From positions 34,204,004 to 34,268,003 of the forward strand of contig NC_090261.1 in the NCBI RefSeq assembly GCF_037325665.1: 64,000 nucleotides of DNA, written 5' to 3'. Position numbers and translations under genes: made by a program. The notes beneath the pieces are model-generated. The model was not told where the DNA came from and made no database searches. It was given only the letters and a program-made list of their open reading frames with translations. The stretch is from Littorina saxatilis (Eukaryota; Mollusca; Gastropoda; Littorinimorpha; Littorinidae). Numbering within the stretch: position 1 is the first letter of the stretch; each line of letters begins with the position of its first letter. Positions 22,793-34,669 of the stretch are shown piece after piece.

Positions 22793-23580
22793 TATACTAT
22801 TGCACAGAGCATAAGGTCAACAGATGAGGCAGGCATAACTGTATGCTACTTCAAGGGAACAGGGTGGTTGAGGACCTGATCACCTTTCACATCAATAAAC
22901 TCTTTTCCAAGGTTTCCCGAAACCTTCCCCCCCTTGATCTTTCTGACCCTTACCTGAAGTTACTACATGTATTATTACTCTGCAGTTAGTGATGATGCTA
23001 CACTCAGCTGAGATTGTATTAAGACCTGATTAGTTGACTTAACCAAGAAACAGAAACTGTGACACAAGAATACTCAATGCTGTCCACTCAAGATAACACC
23101 ACACTGATTTTTCTTACATGCATTTGTCATGGCTTTGAAAGAGCAATAAAGTGCAGTGAAAAGCAATCAAACAAATAATTCAGAACATCTGAATAAAATA
23201 TGCAAAACAAAGGGAAAAAAGCCAAGTGAGGACTTCAATCCTCTTACTAATTTTGTTTTAATTAGTTTATGCACTACACACACACACACACACACACACA
23301 CACTGAATGGTAGCACCACAGGTGACAATCAAAAAGATGTGAACCCCAAATGAAAACGCATGCAAATGACTGATCAGATACTTTCGTCTCATCAGAAAAT
23401 GAAAGCGGTCCTGAGAGGAGAATCCATGCACTTGAAGAATTGACCACCGTCATTTAGGAGTACTGAGAATATCGCATCAGCAGATAATTATTATGCATTA
23501 CCAAGAATATTTCATCAAGTCCCACGCAAAGAAGTTTAAAAAAAACAAACTATGGCATCAAAAATAAAACAATTTCAGAG

Positions 23581-26500
23581 CTACGTTGAGGCTGCAGCGG
23601 AGTATTCTGAGCGACTCTGCACTTTCTGAATGAGTCGCTGGCGCTCTCGTCCCATGGAGGTTAGGAAAGCTTCCTGACTGTTATAACGACACAGCTTGAT
23701 AATGGCCAGGTTGAATAGTGACAGCTGACATATCCATACTGCCCAGGCTCCAAACTGCAAGGATCAAGTCAAAAGAGTTCATTATTCCATATTAATAAGG
23801 TAAGGCGAGACAATTTCATGTTTATATGTGGGGTATTTATATATATACATGTACCCTCATGGAACTTTGAATTCCTTTTTCCCTGGGAAAAGCGAGCTGC
23901 CATACAGCACCCTTTTTTTCACCCTGAATGCCTGTGTTCATATTTAATCAGTTCTGAGGGCTGATATTATATTATATATTATGTTTATATTTATATATAT
24001 ATGGCCTTAAGTCTGAAATGGTGTCCACAGCTGAAATAGCTGTGCAACCTTGGCTCTAACCTGATTTGTACATCAAAGAAAAATAAAATCCTTGTAAAGA
24101 TTAATGAGACTTCTAAAGAAAAGTATGAAGTACACACCTAGAGAAACATTGTGTGCTCAGTTGTTGTTTTTAATGAAAATGTCGCCATTATCTGAAGTCA
24201 GCAGCACTACATTTTGGCCATTTTTTGTGACATGACCTTACAGCATATTGAAACATGGTCTACTCTGTCATATTTATGGGACAGAATGTCATGAATGACT
24301 TTTCACTGAGCCAGTAAAACTCAAATGTACCTTTGACAAAGCAAAGTTTTTGAATTTTGTCAGTGAGCCTGCAGAAAATGGGGAGACAAAATTTCACAGA
24401 AAGTTCATAACTATTTCCGTAAGACTTCATTTTTGTTCACTGATCAGCTCTAAATAATAATTAAAGATTGAAACCTGATATATTTTTGTAAAAAAGTATT
24501 TTACAGTATGTTTTGCAGAGGTATAAAACATAAAAAGGGTTGTTTGACTTGTTTTTGCATGTTCAAAAGTAGTTTGAAGTTTACGTGCAGATTTTCTTGT
24601 GAAAAAAGAGTTATGAACTTTCCAACCTTTTGCCTTATAAAAAGAGTAAATTGACTGGTTGGGGAACACCTAGCTTTGTAATGCATTTGGATCCACTAGC
24701 AGCAGTCACACTGAAAGTTTGCATCAAGTTCATTCATTGGTGTTTGAGTAATTGAGAAATAAAAAATTCTTGTGAGAAAGTTATGAACTTTCCTACTATC
24801 TCCACTGAGAGTGTTTTTTGTCCTTAAATGCTAGCCATGAAAGTTAAGGTTGTAGTGGAACAGCAATTTTGCATATAAAAGTACATTAGATTTAGATACT
24901 AAGCAATTTTTGTCACTAAAGTCAAGCAGTATGCTTTAGTTAGCCATTTTCTCTGTGTCTTGCGCACTATTTTTATGTGAGAGTTACTAACTCATGTCAA
25001 AACCCAAAATATATGTAAAATGACTATTTTCAGTTTCCAAATTACACTGTACCATGATTTTCATCACAAAAAGAATCTACTGGCTGCTGACTGTTTCTTT
25101 CTGAAGTACTTAGCCGTTTTGTCATGAAGTTCATAACTTCACATAACTCAAGCTCATTTTTCAAGGGCGTGTTTAAAATAATGCCTTGTTAATAGCAAAA
25201 GAGTACATTTGACTTTATCTGGACATTTTGTAAGAAGTTTTCTGAATATCAACCCTCAAAATTACATTTTGATAATTCCAGCATGAATCTGGGTTGACTG
25301 CACGGTGTACATAACTTCACATCAACTGACCCTCAGCCCCACGGTGTGAAGTTATGAACACATGCCATGAGTATGATTTATACACAATAATTAATTTACT
25401 ACACTAAATCACTACCTCAAATGATGTGCTGCTCTTCTCCAGAGTAGGCTGTTACAGTTTGATGTCATTTTTATTTTAATTTACCAGCAGATTTTAGTAC
25501 GTAGCTTTTCAGTTAAATAAATGATGTGAAGTTATGAACACACAGTCAGCTGACATAAACACTAACTAAATAATGATTTCGGTAACAGTTTTCATGACTG
25601 AGTTTGGTTAAGTAAATCATTAAGTTGTTTAGAATTATTTGCAAGAGACTTTAGTTAGTTATTTTAGTATAAATGTGTGATTGATGTGAAGTTATGAACT
25701 TTCACAAGTTTCAAACAATTTGTTTTATTTTGGCAATTAAAATCTGATTTTGTAATATAAGTGGAAAATTTCCTAAATAAATTATCATTTAATTAATATA
25801 CTTACCCGAATCACATTAGCATTGAGTCACCTGAGATGCTTATCACTGAAAAACGCTTACCCGGCTAAAGAATTTAAAGGGAAGCAACCCCATCACCAAA
25901 ACGAAAGTGAAAGTAGCTTTGGTAATGGGCCAGTACACCGGGAGTTACCTCCCATACGGGTGTATGCCACGTCACTTCCTCTAGGAACACGTGCCTATTA
26001 TCATACGGCTTTAAAAAATCTTAAAACCATAAGCGGGGCAGGTGGGAGGGAATACAGTATGTGATTCGGGTAAGTATATTAATTAAATGATAATTTATTT
26101 AGGAAATTTTCCATTTAATATCATATTCTTACTCCGAATCACATTAGCAGATAACATCAACAAGGCGGTGGGCTAGAAATGAATCAAAACTCACCATCAA
26201 GTTCTGGACAGGAACTGGCCTGCTGCTATGAGCGCTGGAAGGCCTCTGGAGCCATCCTGTCGAAGAGCTGTGACGTCCCGAAGATAAAAGTTTATGAAAA
26301 CATCTTCGGAACGCCAATACGCAGTTGTCAGCACCTCCTCTAGACGTCTGGAGCGCAGAACTGCCAGAGAGGATGCCCACGCCCTCGTCTCATGGGCTCG
26401 GGCCGAGTCAAGTGGCAAGGAGGGCATAACCCCCCCCCCCTCTTTGTGCGCCTCCACTCATAAGCCTGCTTGATGAGCGAGGACACCCACCGGGCCAACG

Positions 26501-29500
26501 TTACCTTCGACAAATCTTTCTCGCGCCTAGTAAGGAGAGAGATAAACAACAACTTCTGAGAACTAGACCGAATCGGCTGAGTCCGGGCTAAGTACAGACG
26601 AAGTGCCCTCACAGGGCAATTGACCGAATCGGGGTCACCCGGGGCCAACGCGCTGGTCAGAGCCCTAACTCTAACCAGCGGAGAGGCCTGCCCCGGAGAC
26701 TGATTCTTGGCCAGGAAATCAGGCCGGAAACGCAAAGATGCGGAACCGTCCGGCTCAAAGGAGATATCTCCAGGCTGACCCGACAGGGCGTGGACCTCGC
26801 TACCCCGTCGGGCCGTAGCCAACAAAAGGAGAAACAGCGCTTTGCGAGTGACATTGAACAGACTGGCCTCGCTTAAAGGCTCAAAATCCGCAGAACGAAG
26901 GAATTCCAGGATTAAAAACAAGTCCCACTTGGGAGCGGGCAAACGAGCTTTAGCTTCCTTAAGAGCAGCCCCTTTAATGACTGCAGCTATAACGCCCCCG
27001 ACTCGAACAGAACGACCAATCTGCTGAAGAGTCGCCGAGATAGCGGAGCGCCGGACCCTCAACGAGGAGACTGAGGCGCCCTGTGAAGACATGAAAGAGA
27101 GGTGGTTAGCGACCTGAATAGAGCGCGGAGCCACCGAACTCACCCCTCTAGCTGAACACCAGGCAGTCCATGCCTTCCAGTGGGGAGCATAAACTGAAGA
27201 GGTGGACGCTCTATGCGAGCGAGCCACCAAGTCCAGAGTCAAAGACGACGCCCCAGAGCGCTTCAGCGAGTCCCGAACAACTTCCACACGTGAAGCTTCA
27301 GAAGACTGGGCTCCTCGTGTGGAATGCCTGTTCGGGGCTGCACTAGTTCCCCTCGCACGAGTGCGAGAGGAATGGGGGGCCCTTGGGCAAGCCGAAGAAG
27401 ATCTGGAAACCAGACCTGCGACGGCCACAGAGGAGCGACCAGAAGAAGAAGGGCCGGCTCCTCCATCTCCGCTTTCCGGATTACTCGGCTGAGTAACGGA
27501 AAGGGAGGAGTCTGAAGATCTGTATGTGCCCCCCAACCCTCCCTGGACGCATCTGTAAAGAGGTCCAGGTCGGGGAGGGGCACGACGATCGGAACACCTC
27601 TGCAGACCCACTCCGTGTGCAACCACGGAAGGGTCGCAGACTGGAACCATCCCTGCAAAGGGATGAGGGCGTCCCAGTCCACCAGAGGAGAGTCCACAAA
27701 CGGCTTCAGCGCGAACTGAAGCGGACATTTGTGGACCCGGCCCAGTGAAACCAGAAGAGCCATAGACTCCATCTGCCCCAAGATGGAGGCGAGCGAGCGG
27801 ATGGAAGCCATCAGGAGAGGTAAAGTGGAGCGAATCTGAGCTTGGAGCTTGTCCACCCTTCTCTGAGAAGGCTGGACAGTCCAAGCGACCGTGTCGAAAG
27901 ACATCCCCAGATAAGTGAATGTCTGTGACGGGGTCAGCTCCGACTTTACCCGGTTGAACGAGAACCCCAACCAGTTGGATTCTCGAAGAACCGTCAGGGT
28001 ATCCTGCGAACAGCCGCTCTGGGACTGGTTCATGATGAGCCAGTCGTCCAGATAAGCCCGCAGACGGATACCCTGGGACCTCACCAGTGCACAGACCTGT
28101 CTCACCACCATGGTGAAAATCCACGGTGCGAGAGACAGCCCGAAAGGGAGTGCGCGAAACTGGTAGATCTGATCTCCCCACCGGAAACGAAGCCATTTCC
28201 GGTCGGTCGGATGCATAAGAATGTGAAAGTATGCGTCCGTGAGATCGATCGAGGTCACCCAGTCTCCTGGGCGGAGAGAGTCTCGGACAGAGGCTGGCGT
28301 CTCCATCTTGAATTTTATCTCCCTCAAGAAAGTATTGAGGAGAGATAAATCCAACACGGGACGCCATCCTCCTGATGCTTTGGGAACAGCGACCAGACGC
28401 CCGTAAAATCCCAGGGAGCTGTGGACCCGAACTCTCTCCACCGCGCCCTTCTGCTCCAGGGAGGCAATTTCCGACTGCAAGACGGAACGTGCTTCCTGCG
28501 AGAAGGGGGGCTTGAACCGCGGAGGCACTCGGGTAAGAGGCGCCTTTTCCTCCCGCCAGAGTAGACGGAAGCCCGAACTCACCACTCCCACAATCCATTG
28601 GCTGTCTACTACCGACATCCAACGAGAAAGTGCCCGGGAGGGGCCTCCCGCCATCACCAAGGTGGAGGGCGGGAGGGAGGTGAGATCGGGAGCGCTTCAT
28701 TGGGGGTGTGGCTTACTTCCAGAGCCGCCACGCCCCCTCCCCGATGCCGTCCTCTTCTTCCCACCACGAGCGGCCGGCGAAGCCTGCCGCTTCTGAGCTG
28801 GCTTGGGGTTAGACGATGTCTGAGCCTGCTTCTGTTTAGAAGGCTGAGACTGTTTCACCCCCTTCAGAGTGTAGTCAAGGAACTGACTGTCCTTGTTTGA
28901 CTGAATCTCCTTCTGTCTGGCATCCAGTGCCAGCGGACAGAAGAGAGACTCCTCTGAGACCGGGGAGACTCTCAAGGTCTCCCTAGTAGCCAGCTCCGTG
29001 AATTGGGACTGCGAGAGGAAGAGATCCCTCCTGCAGAGTACCGCTTGGGTGTACTGCAGGGAGGAAAGACGCAATTGTTCCTCATTGACCTTGGCCAATG
29101 CGGTCAAAAGCGCAGAGACATCGTCCGCATTCTGTTCTTCACTGAGAGTGAAAGGAACTAGCGAATCGGTCAATGCCCGAGACAGAGCCCGAACGAGAGT
29201 CTCCGCAATGGAGGACAGTTCGATCTGCCGACGTCCAACCTCCTCAGCAGAGAGGAGGGAAGCCTCAGAAACCGGCAAAACCGAATCACGCTTGATCGGT
29301 TTAGTCAGAAGAGGCAGCAATTCCCGGGAAACCGGAAGGGTAGCCCTAGGGAGTGCAAAAGACGCCAGCCAATTCTGGCTCTGATTGGGCATGCCAAGCT
29401 TCCTATTGGCCGTAGGCACGAAGGAAGAGGCTTGGGCAGCTGAAGCCACCCACTGCTGAGCTGATTCCGGAACTGGACCAAAAGGAAGCAGTAACGGAAC

Positions 29501-32500
29501 AGGCACTGGCCGAATACCACTCCCCGCATGTGCTGGACGAACCAGTGAATGCAAAAGTTGGTAAGCCACTGACGGAGACTCGGCGAACCGGAAGGAAGAA
29601 ACATCCTCCTGTGCCGGCCGGAAGTCCGCCATGGCAGAAGGAACGAATGATGCGGAAGAGTCCGCAGCCACCACCCCTTCAGGAAAATAACGAGACGTTA
29701 CTTCCGCCGCGACGTCAAGAACAGACTTGAGCTTCGACGGAAACACGCCCCGCGACTCCTCGCTGACCACTGATGGAGCATCAGAATAGTCACACGTGGA
29801 ACCATGACCGAAGTCACCAGTTCCGGAAGCAGAAGCATGCCCTGGCAAACCGGAAACCGGAAAAGCCTGAGCACTAACGTCATCCTGCCGCCCAAAACCC
29901 TGTGAAGGTAAAGGGTAAGCAGGACGACCATCCGCAAAAACCGGAGCTGGATGAGCTGACGTCACTCCCCCGACTGAGTGGAGTGATGCCTGCTCAAGCC
30001 TAGGCGCTTGAAAGCCGGAAGGCGCACGCTGTAATCCACTATCTGGTATCCGGAAGGAACCACCAGAAGAGGAAGAAGCGTTTCCGGCCGAAACCGGAAG
30101 TGTAGTCAACGGAACCGCAAAATGCGGAAGTGAAGACTGCACTGGTTGACTTCGCGATCCGGAAGGACCGGAAGTCAGTGAATACTCCATCCTGCCGCGA
30201 CCGCCGTAGCGTGCCGGAGCGGACGGATCATCACTTCCGGCAAGTGCCGGAAATGCGGCAGTCGAAACCGACTGCCGCCGCTGTTCGAACAAGTCCGGGG
30301 CCTCGTAGGTTATCGCCGGAAATGAAAGATCAGCAAGGTATCGGTCGTGACCCGATGCGAAAGAGCTGTCCCCCGAAGGAGAACGTCCAGGCGCCTCACG
30401 AGGGCTATCGGACCAGCTCTGCTTACCAACCGACGCTGAAGAGGGAGGACGCTGCTCCAAGCCGGAAGTGGAGGACAAAGACACGGAAGCCAATGCCCGG
30501 ACGTCACTGCCAGATGCCGGAAACGCCGAACTGCTGGCGACGGAACGCTGAAATTCTGCCTGCACCAAGCTGCGGATTTCTGGAACCAGTGACTTTAACA
30601 GAGAGGAAACCAACGCACCTTGTCCAGGTGCTAACAAAGAAGACGAAGTCTCCGATGTAGAGACAGGTGCAGAAGTAACAGTAGCGCTAGGCGCCGCAAA
30701 AGAAGCAGAAGTAGTAACAGCGCTAGGCGCCAAAATTGGTACAGCCAACAAAGTGTTACGCTCTTGGTCTGTAACAAGTAACGTTGCTTTGGAAGAGGAA
30801 GACTTAGCCTTAATTTTCCCCTTGGGGTCCGACTTGCCACGGCGCTTGTCTGAATCAGACATGTTGACAACAACACGTGGCAACGCGAAAAAATTTACTG
30901 AAACATAAGTCTAAACGACTGGAAAATTCAGTAAACACACGCACTAATGCGTTAACAAAATACTATAGCTAAACTTGCCCCACAAGCAGAGGCACGGAGA
31001 GCTACAAACAAAGTCACACGAGCTAGAAAACTAACTCACACAACAAAATGGCGACACGCAAGACACTGACACAAACGTCAACAACACGTGGCAAAGTAAA
31101 AAGATTTACTGAAACGTAAGTCAAAACGACTGAAAACACAGTAAACACACACGCTTACGCGTTAACAAAATACTAAAGCTACACTTGCCCAAACAGAAAG
31201 AGGGCACGCAGAGCTACTAGCAAAGTCACACGAGTTAGCTAACTAACTCACACAACAAAATGGCGAAACACGCAAGTCACTGACACACAAGTCCGTAAAA
31301 AACGGACAACGTACAGTAACGAAACAGCGCAAACAACCAACAACAAACGGGAACGAGCTCACCAAACTGTAGGCAAGGCGAGCAGACAAGCTGGGTAACG
31401 TGGCCGGCGGGTGTCACTCAAACACACAAGGTCAGCCACAGAGCGTCAAAAAGTGAACCGTCCTCTCCGAGGTGAAAAAGACGTATGATAATAGGCACGT
31501 GTTCCTAGAGGAAGTGACGTGGCATACACCCGTATGGGAGGTAACTCCCGGTGTACTGGCCCATTACCAAAGCTACTTTCACTTTCGTTTTGGTGATGGG
31601 GTTGCTTCCCTTTAAATTCTTTAGCCGGGTAAGCGTTTTTCAGTGATAAGCATCTCAGGTGACTCAATGCTAATGTGATTCGGAGTAAGAATATGATATT
31701 AAATGCAGCTTTAGCCTATACTATAACTCTGTGTTCTCAGTTTGTCATTGTTTTGCAAATATATTATACAGTAACTGTACTAGAGACCAACATAACAAAA
31801 ATTCTTGTGAAGTTATGCGCACGCTCACATTTTATGATTTTTGTTATCGTTTGTTTTCACAAATGTTTTACTTTTATTACTTAGTTGTATGTTGATTACA
31901 AAGAGTAGCTGGAGAGAAAATAAGATGACATATGCACTTTCTTACTTTGGTTTGAATTAGCCATAGTTTGTGATGTCACGGTGTGAAGTTATGAACTCCT
32001 AGGACATTCTAAAAGTACTTTCAGTTTCTGCCAACTCTTTGAGTCAGACAAACATTTTGGTGTATTGAAATCCTTTTGATGGTACTTCTCAAGCACATTT
32101 TGCACAAAAACAGCAAAATTGTAGATTTAATGATAACTTATGCCAATATTTGCTGTGAAAAAATTGTGACAATATTAATTTCTATAAATAATACAGATAA
32201 CCAAAAAATCTTCTCCACACTTCATCTTCAAAAATTACCTTCATGTTCCAGCTCACCTTTTTCAGATTAAAAAACAAAACAAATTGTTTCCTGCCTGTAT
32301 AAATTAAATTTATTATACCAATAAAAGTAAATTATGTGAAGTTATGAACTTCCCATTAATGGAGTTCACATCTGCATCATGCGTGGCCAAAACAAGTTTA
32401 ACTTGCTTGAAATGCAAAGTAATTTGCTGTAGCAATTTGCTCAGATGTCTAAAACAGACCCAATTACATGTAGCAACAATGATTTAACAAGTCTAAATTT

Positions 32501-33978
32501 TGTGACGGTGTGAAGTTATGAACTCCTGCAAACTTTTAAACCTGAATCTGTGAAGTGATCAAACATGAGTTTTCTTAAATCATAGCTGTTCCTTGCGTAT
32601 TTATGCTCTAAAATACATCTCTATTTTCAAAACAAAGAAAATGTTCATTTTTAAAATTGATTTTGTATGTCACAAAAATGGACACCTATTCTGACTTTGG
32701 GCCATATACATGTATATATACGAAAACAATATAATCATCATAATTGCTGAAAACTGAGAAAAAAACCATGATACAAACACACTCAAATCCTCTTTAGTTA
32801 AAGCCACAGTAAGCCCCGTAAACCATCACAGATACTGTCAGGCTTTTACACACAGTACAAACACCCTTTCATTTACACACTCACCGCTTTTGAACATCCT
32901 ATAGGTGCCCTCCGTAAAGAGCGAGCAATTTTCAAAGAATTTATTTTTGCGTGGTTTATCTTACCCCTGAGCCATTGCGAACCCGTGTGATCCCGTTTAC
33001 TTTTTTCACAATGTAGTCGTCAGCTTGTGATTTCAATGTGACTCGCTGTAAGCTCATCTGCAATAGCACGTTATTGTGTACCTCTGAATCTAAACGAAAC
33101 AAATGGCTGCGATTCACACGAACTAGAGCGATGACAGTTGACTGTTCAGAGAAACGGGCGCTAGGCAGAACCGTCGTCTGCTACGAGAAAGACGGTTTGC
33201 GTGACACATTTCCGGGCTTTTTTTTTTCAAACTTTCAAATTGTACTGATCTTGTCTTGATGAAAAAAGAATTCTTTTATGATTTAAGAATGTTTGTGTAA
33301 CAAGCTGTCATTTATTATCTAGATTTTAAAAGTTAGTTCTAGCGCCAATTGATTTGCTGATCAGAGGGTCCACAAAAATAAATTTGTTGAAAATTGCTCG
33401 CTCTTTACGTAGGGCACCTAGTATGTTCTCAAGCGGGGAGTGTTTAAACGAAAGGGTGTTTGTACTGTGTGTAAAAGCCGGACAGTATCTGTGATGGTTT
33501 ACGGGAGGCTTGTGCCTTATTTTGTTAGGTGCCTTTTCTCTTTGTGTAACTATCAGAAAGTAGAGTTTTGGTGTTATTTCTTTCGCTTCATGTTATTCTC
33601 TGGGAGCTTGACATACCTGTGCCATCTGGTACTCAGTATAGAAATGTCGTGTGTCGATTCCAAGATGCTCACCAAAGGGAATGTAATCGCCATCCTCACA
33701 GCTGAAAGATGATATAAAAAATGTATTATCATCAAAAATGTAAAAATGACATGTATGATCACAGCTATGTGTGTGTGTGTGTGTGTGTTGTACAAGCATA
33801 TAAGCCCCCTCCCTAATCCTCTGTCACCCTTACAATGCTTTTCTACCAACTCTTTGTCCAATTTACAAGGCTCTGGATGCTTTTTATGATGTAAGAAAAT
33901 TCCTTTTAATAATATTTGGTATTTTCTATTGCTTGCCAAAATAACACCAACAAATCCCAGTCTCTCTCTCTCTATCCC

Positions 33979-34061
<83 letters not shown>

Positions 34062-34587
34062 CTTCTCTCTGTCTGTCTGTCTGTGTCTCTCTCTCTCGCT
34101 AACAGTAACACACATAGGCAAACACCACCTGTCAAAGTTGGTTTTGGATTCAATGACAATTGTGCACCAGTCTCGGAAGCCAAGACTGACAGTGAGAGAT
34201 GAAGCAAAGGTGAAGATGGTAAGCAGGAGATGCAGGCCCCCGCAAAGGAAGGCATCTAGCCAGGAGCTGCACAAAATATTGATAACTATCAAGAGTTAAG
34301 ACTGCAGTGTAAATTATACATGTAACAGTTTTTATTTGCAACCTTCACACGGGCAGTGATCAAGACACATATATATATATGAAGACATACATACATGTAC
34401 ACAAACAGATCAACGAAAGAGCCTCCGCTAACCAGAAAAAAATTCACTTGATCACTTATAATAAGTGTGTGTTGAATTGACACCTTTAATACAAACATAG
34501 TTTCACACACACAGACACACACACACATACAAAACAAAAACAGTGGTGAAAGCACATGATGCAGAAGTGTAAACACATACTCTAGCG

Positions 34588-34669
<82 letters not shown>

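Larger units (their letters stand above)
25762..31705 (-). mobile_element. DIRS-type tyrosine-recombinase retrotransposon, near whole
   Basis: A 5.9 kb element with inverted terminal repeats of about 200 bp (25808-26007 and 31482-31680) that look identical over their inner part, unequal outer tips, and an internal complementary region (26058-26148) that carries the complements of both tips joined to each other, the hallmark of DIRS. On the minus strand it holds a gag-like frame, a reverse transcriptase frame and a tyrosine recombinase frame that overlap or nearly touch, the family's usual order. No target duplication is expected. Identical inner repeats suggest a young insertion. It appears to have about two breaks. 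It lies in the sense orientation within the TMEM179 last intron. Confidence 0.88.
24395..32535. repeat. Dispersed AAGTTATGAACTT palindrome array in TMEM179 last intron
   Basis: The word (TGTG)AAGTTATGAAC(TT) or its reverse occurs near 24400, 24607, 24779, 25130, 25310, 25345, 25532, 25687, 31812, 31985, 32338 and 32514, usually within TGATGTG or CGGTGTG context. The core AAGTT-ATG-AACTT is nearly self-complementary. The spacing is roughly 150-200 bases once the DIRS element (25762-31705), which splits the array, is removed. A decayed satellite is the simplest reading. Confidence 0.7.

Noticed and set aside
26842-30660. Plus-strand frames opposite the DIRS element
   Set aside because: They are shadows of the minus-strand gag-like and reverse transcriptase frames.
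25762-31705. LTR retrotransposon (Gypsy/BEL) or endogenous retrovirus
   Set aside because: The repeats are inverted and not direct, no integrase or protease was seen, and a tyrosine recombinase is present.
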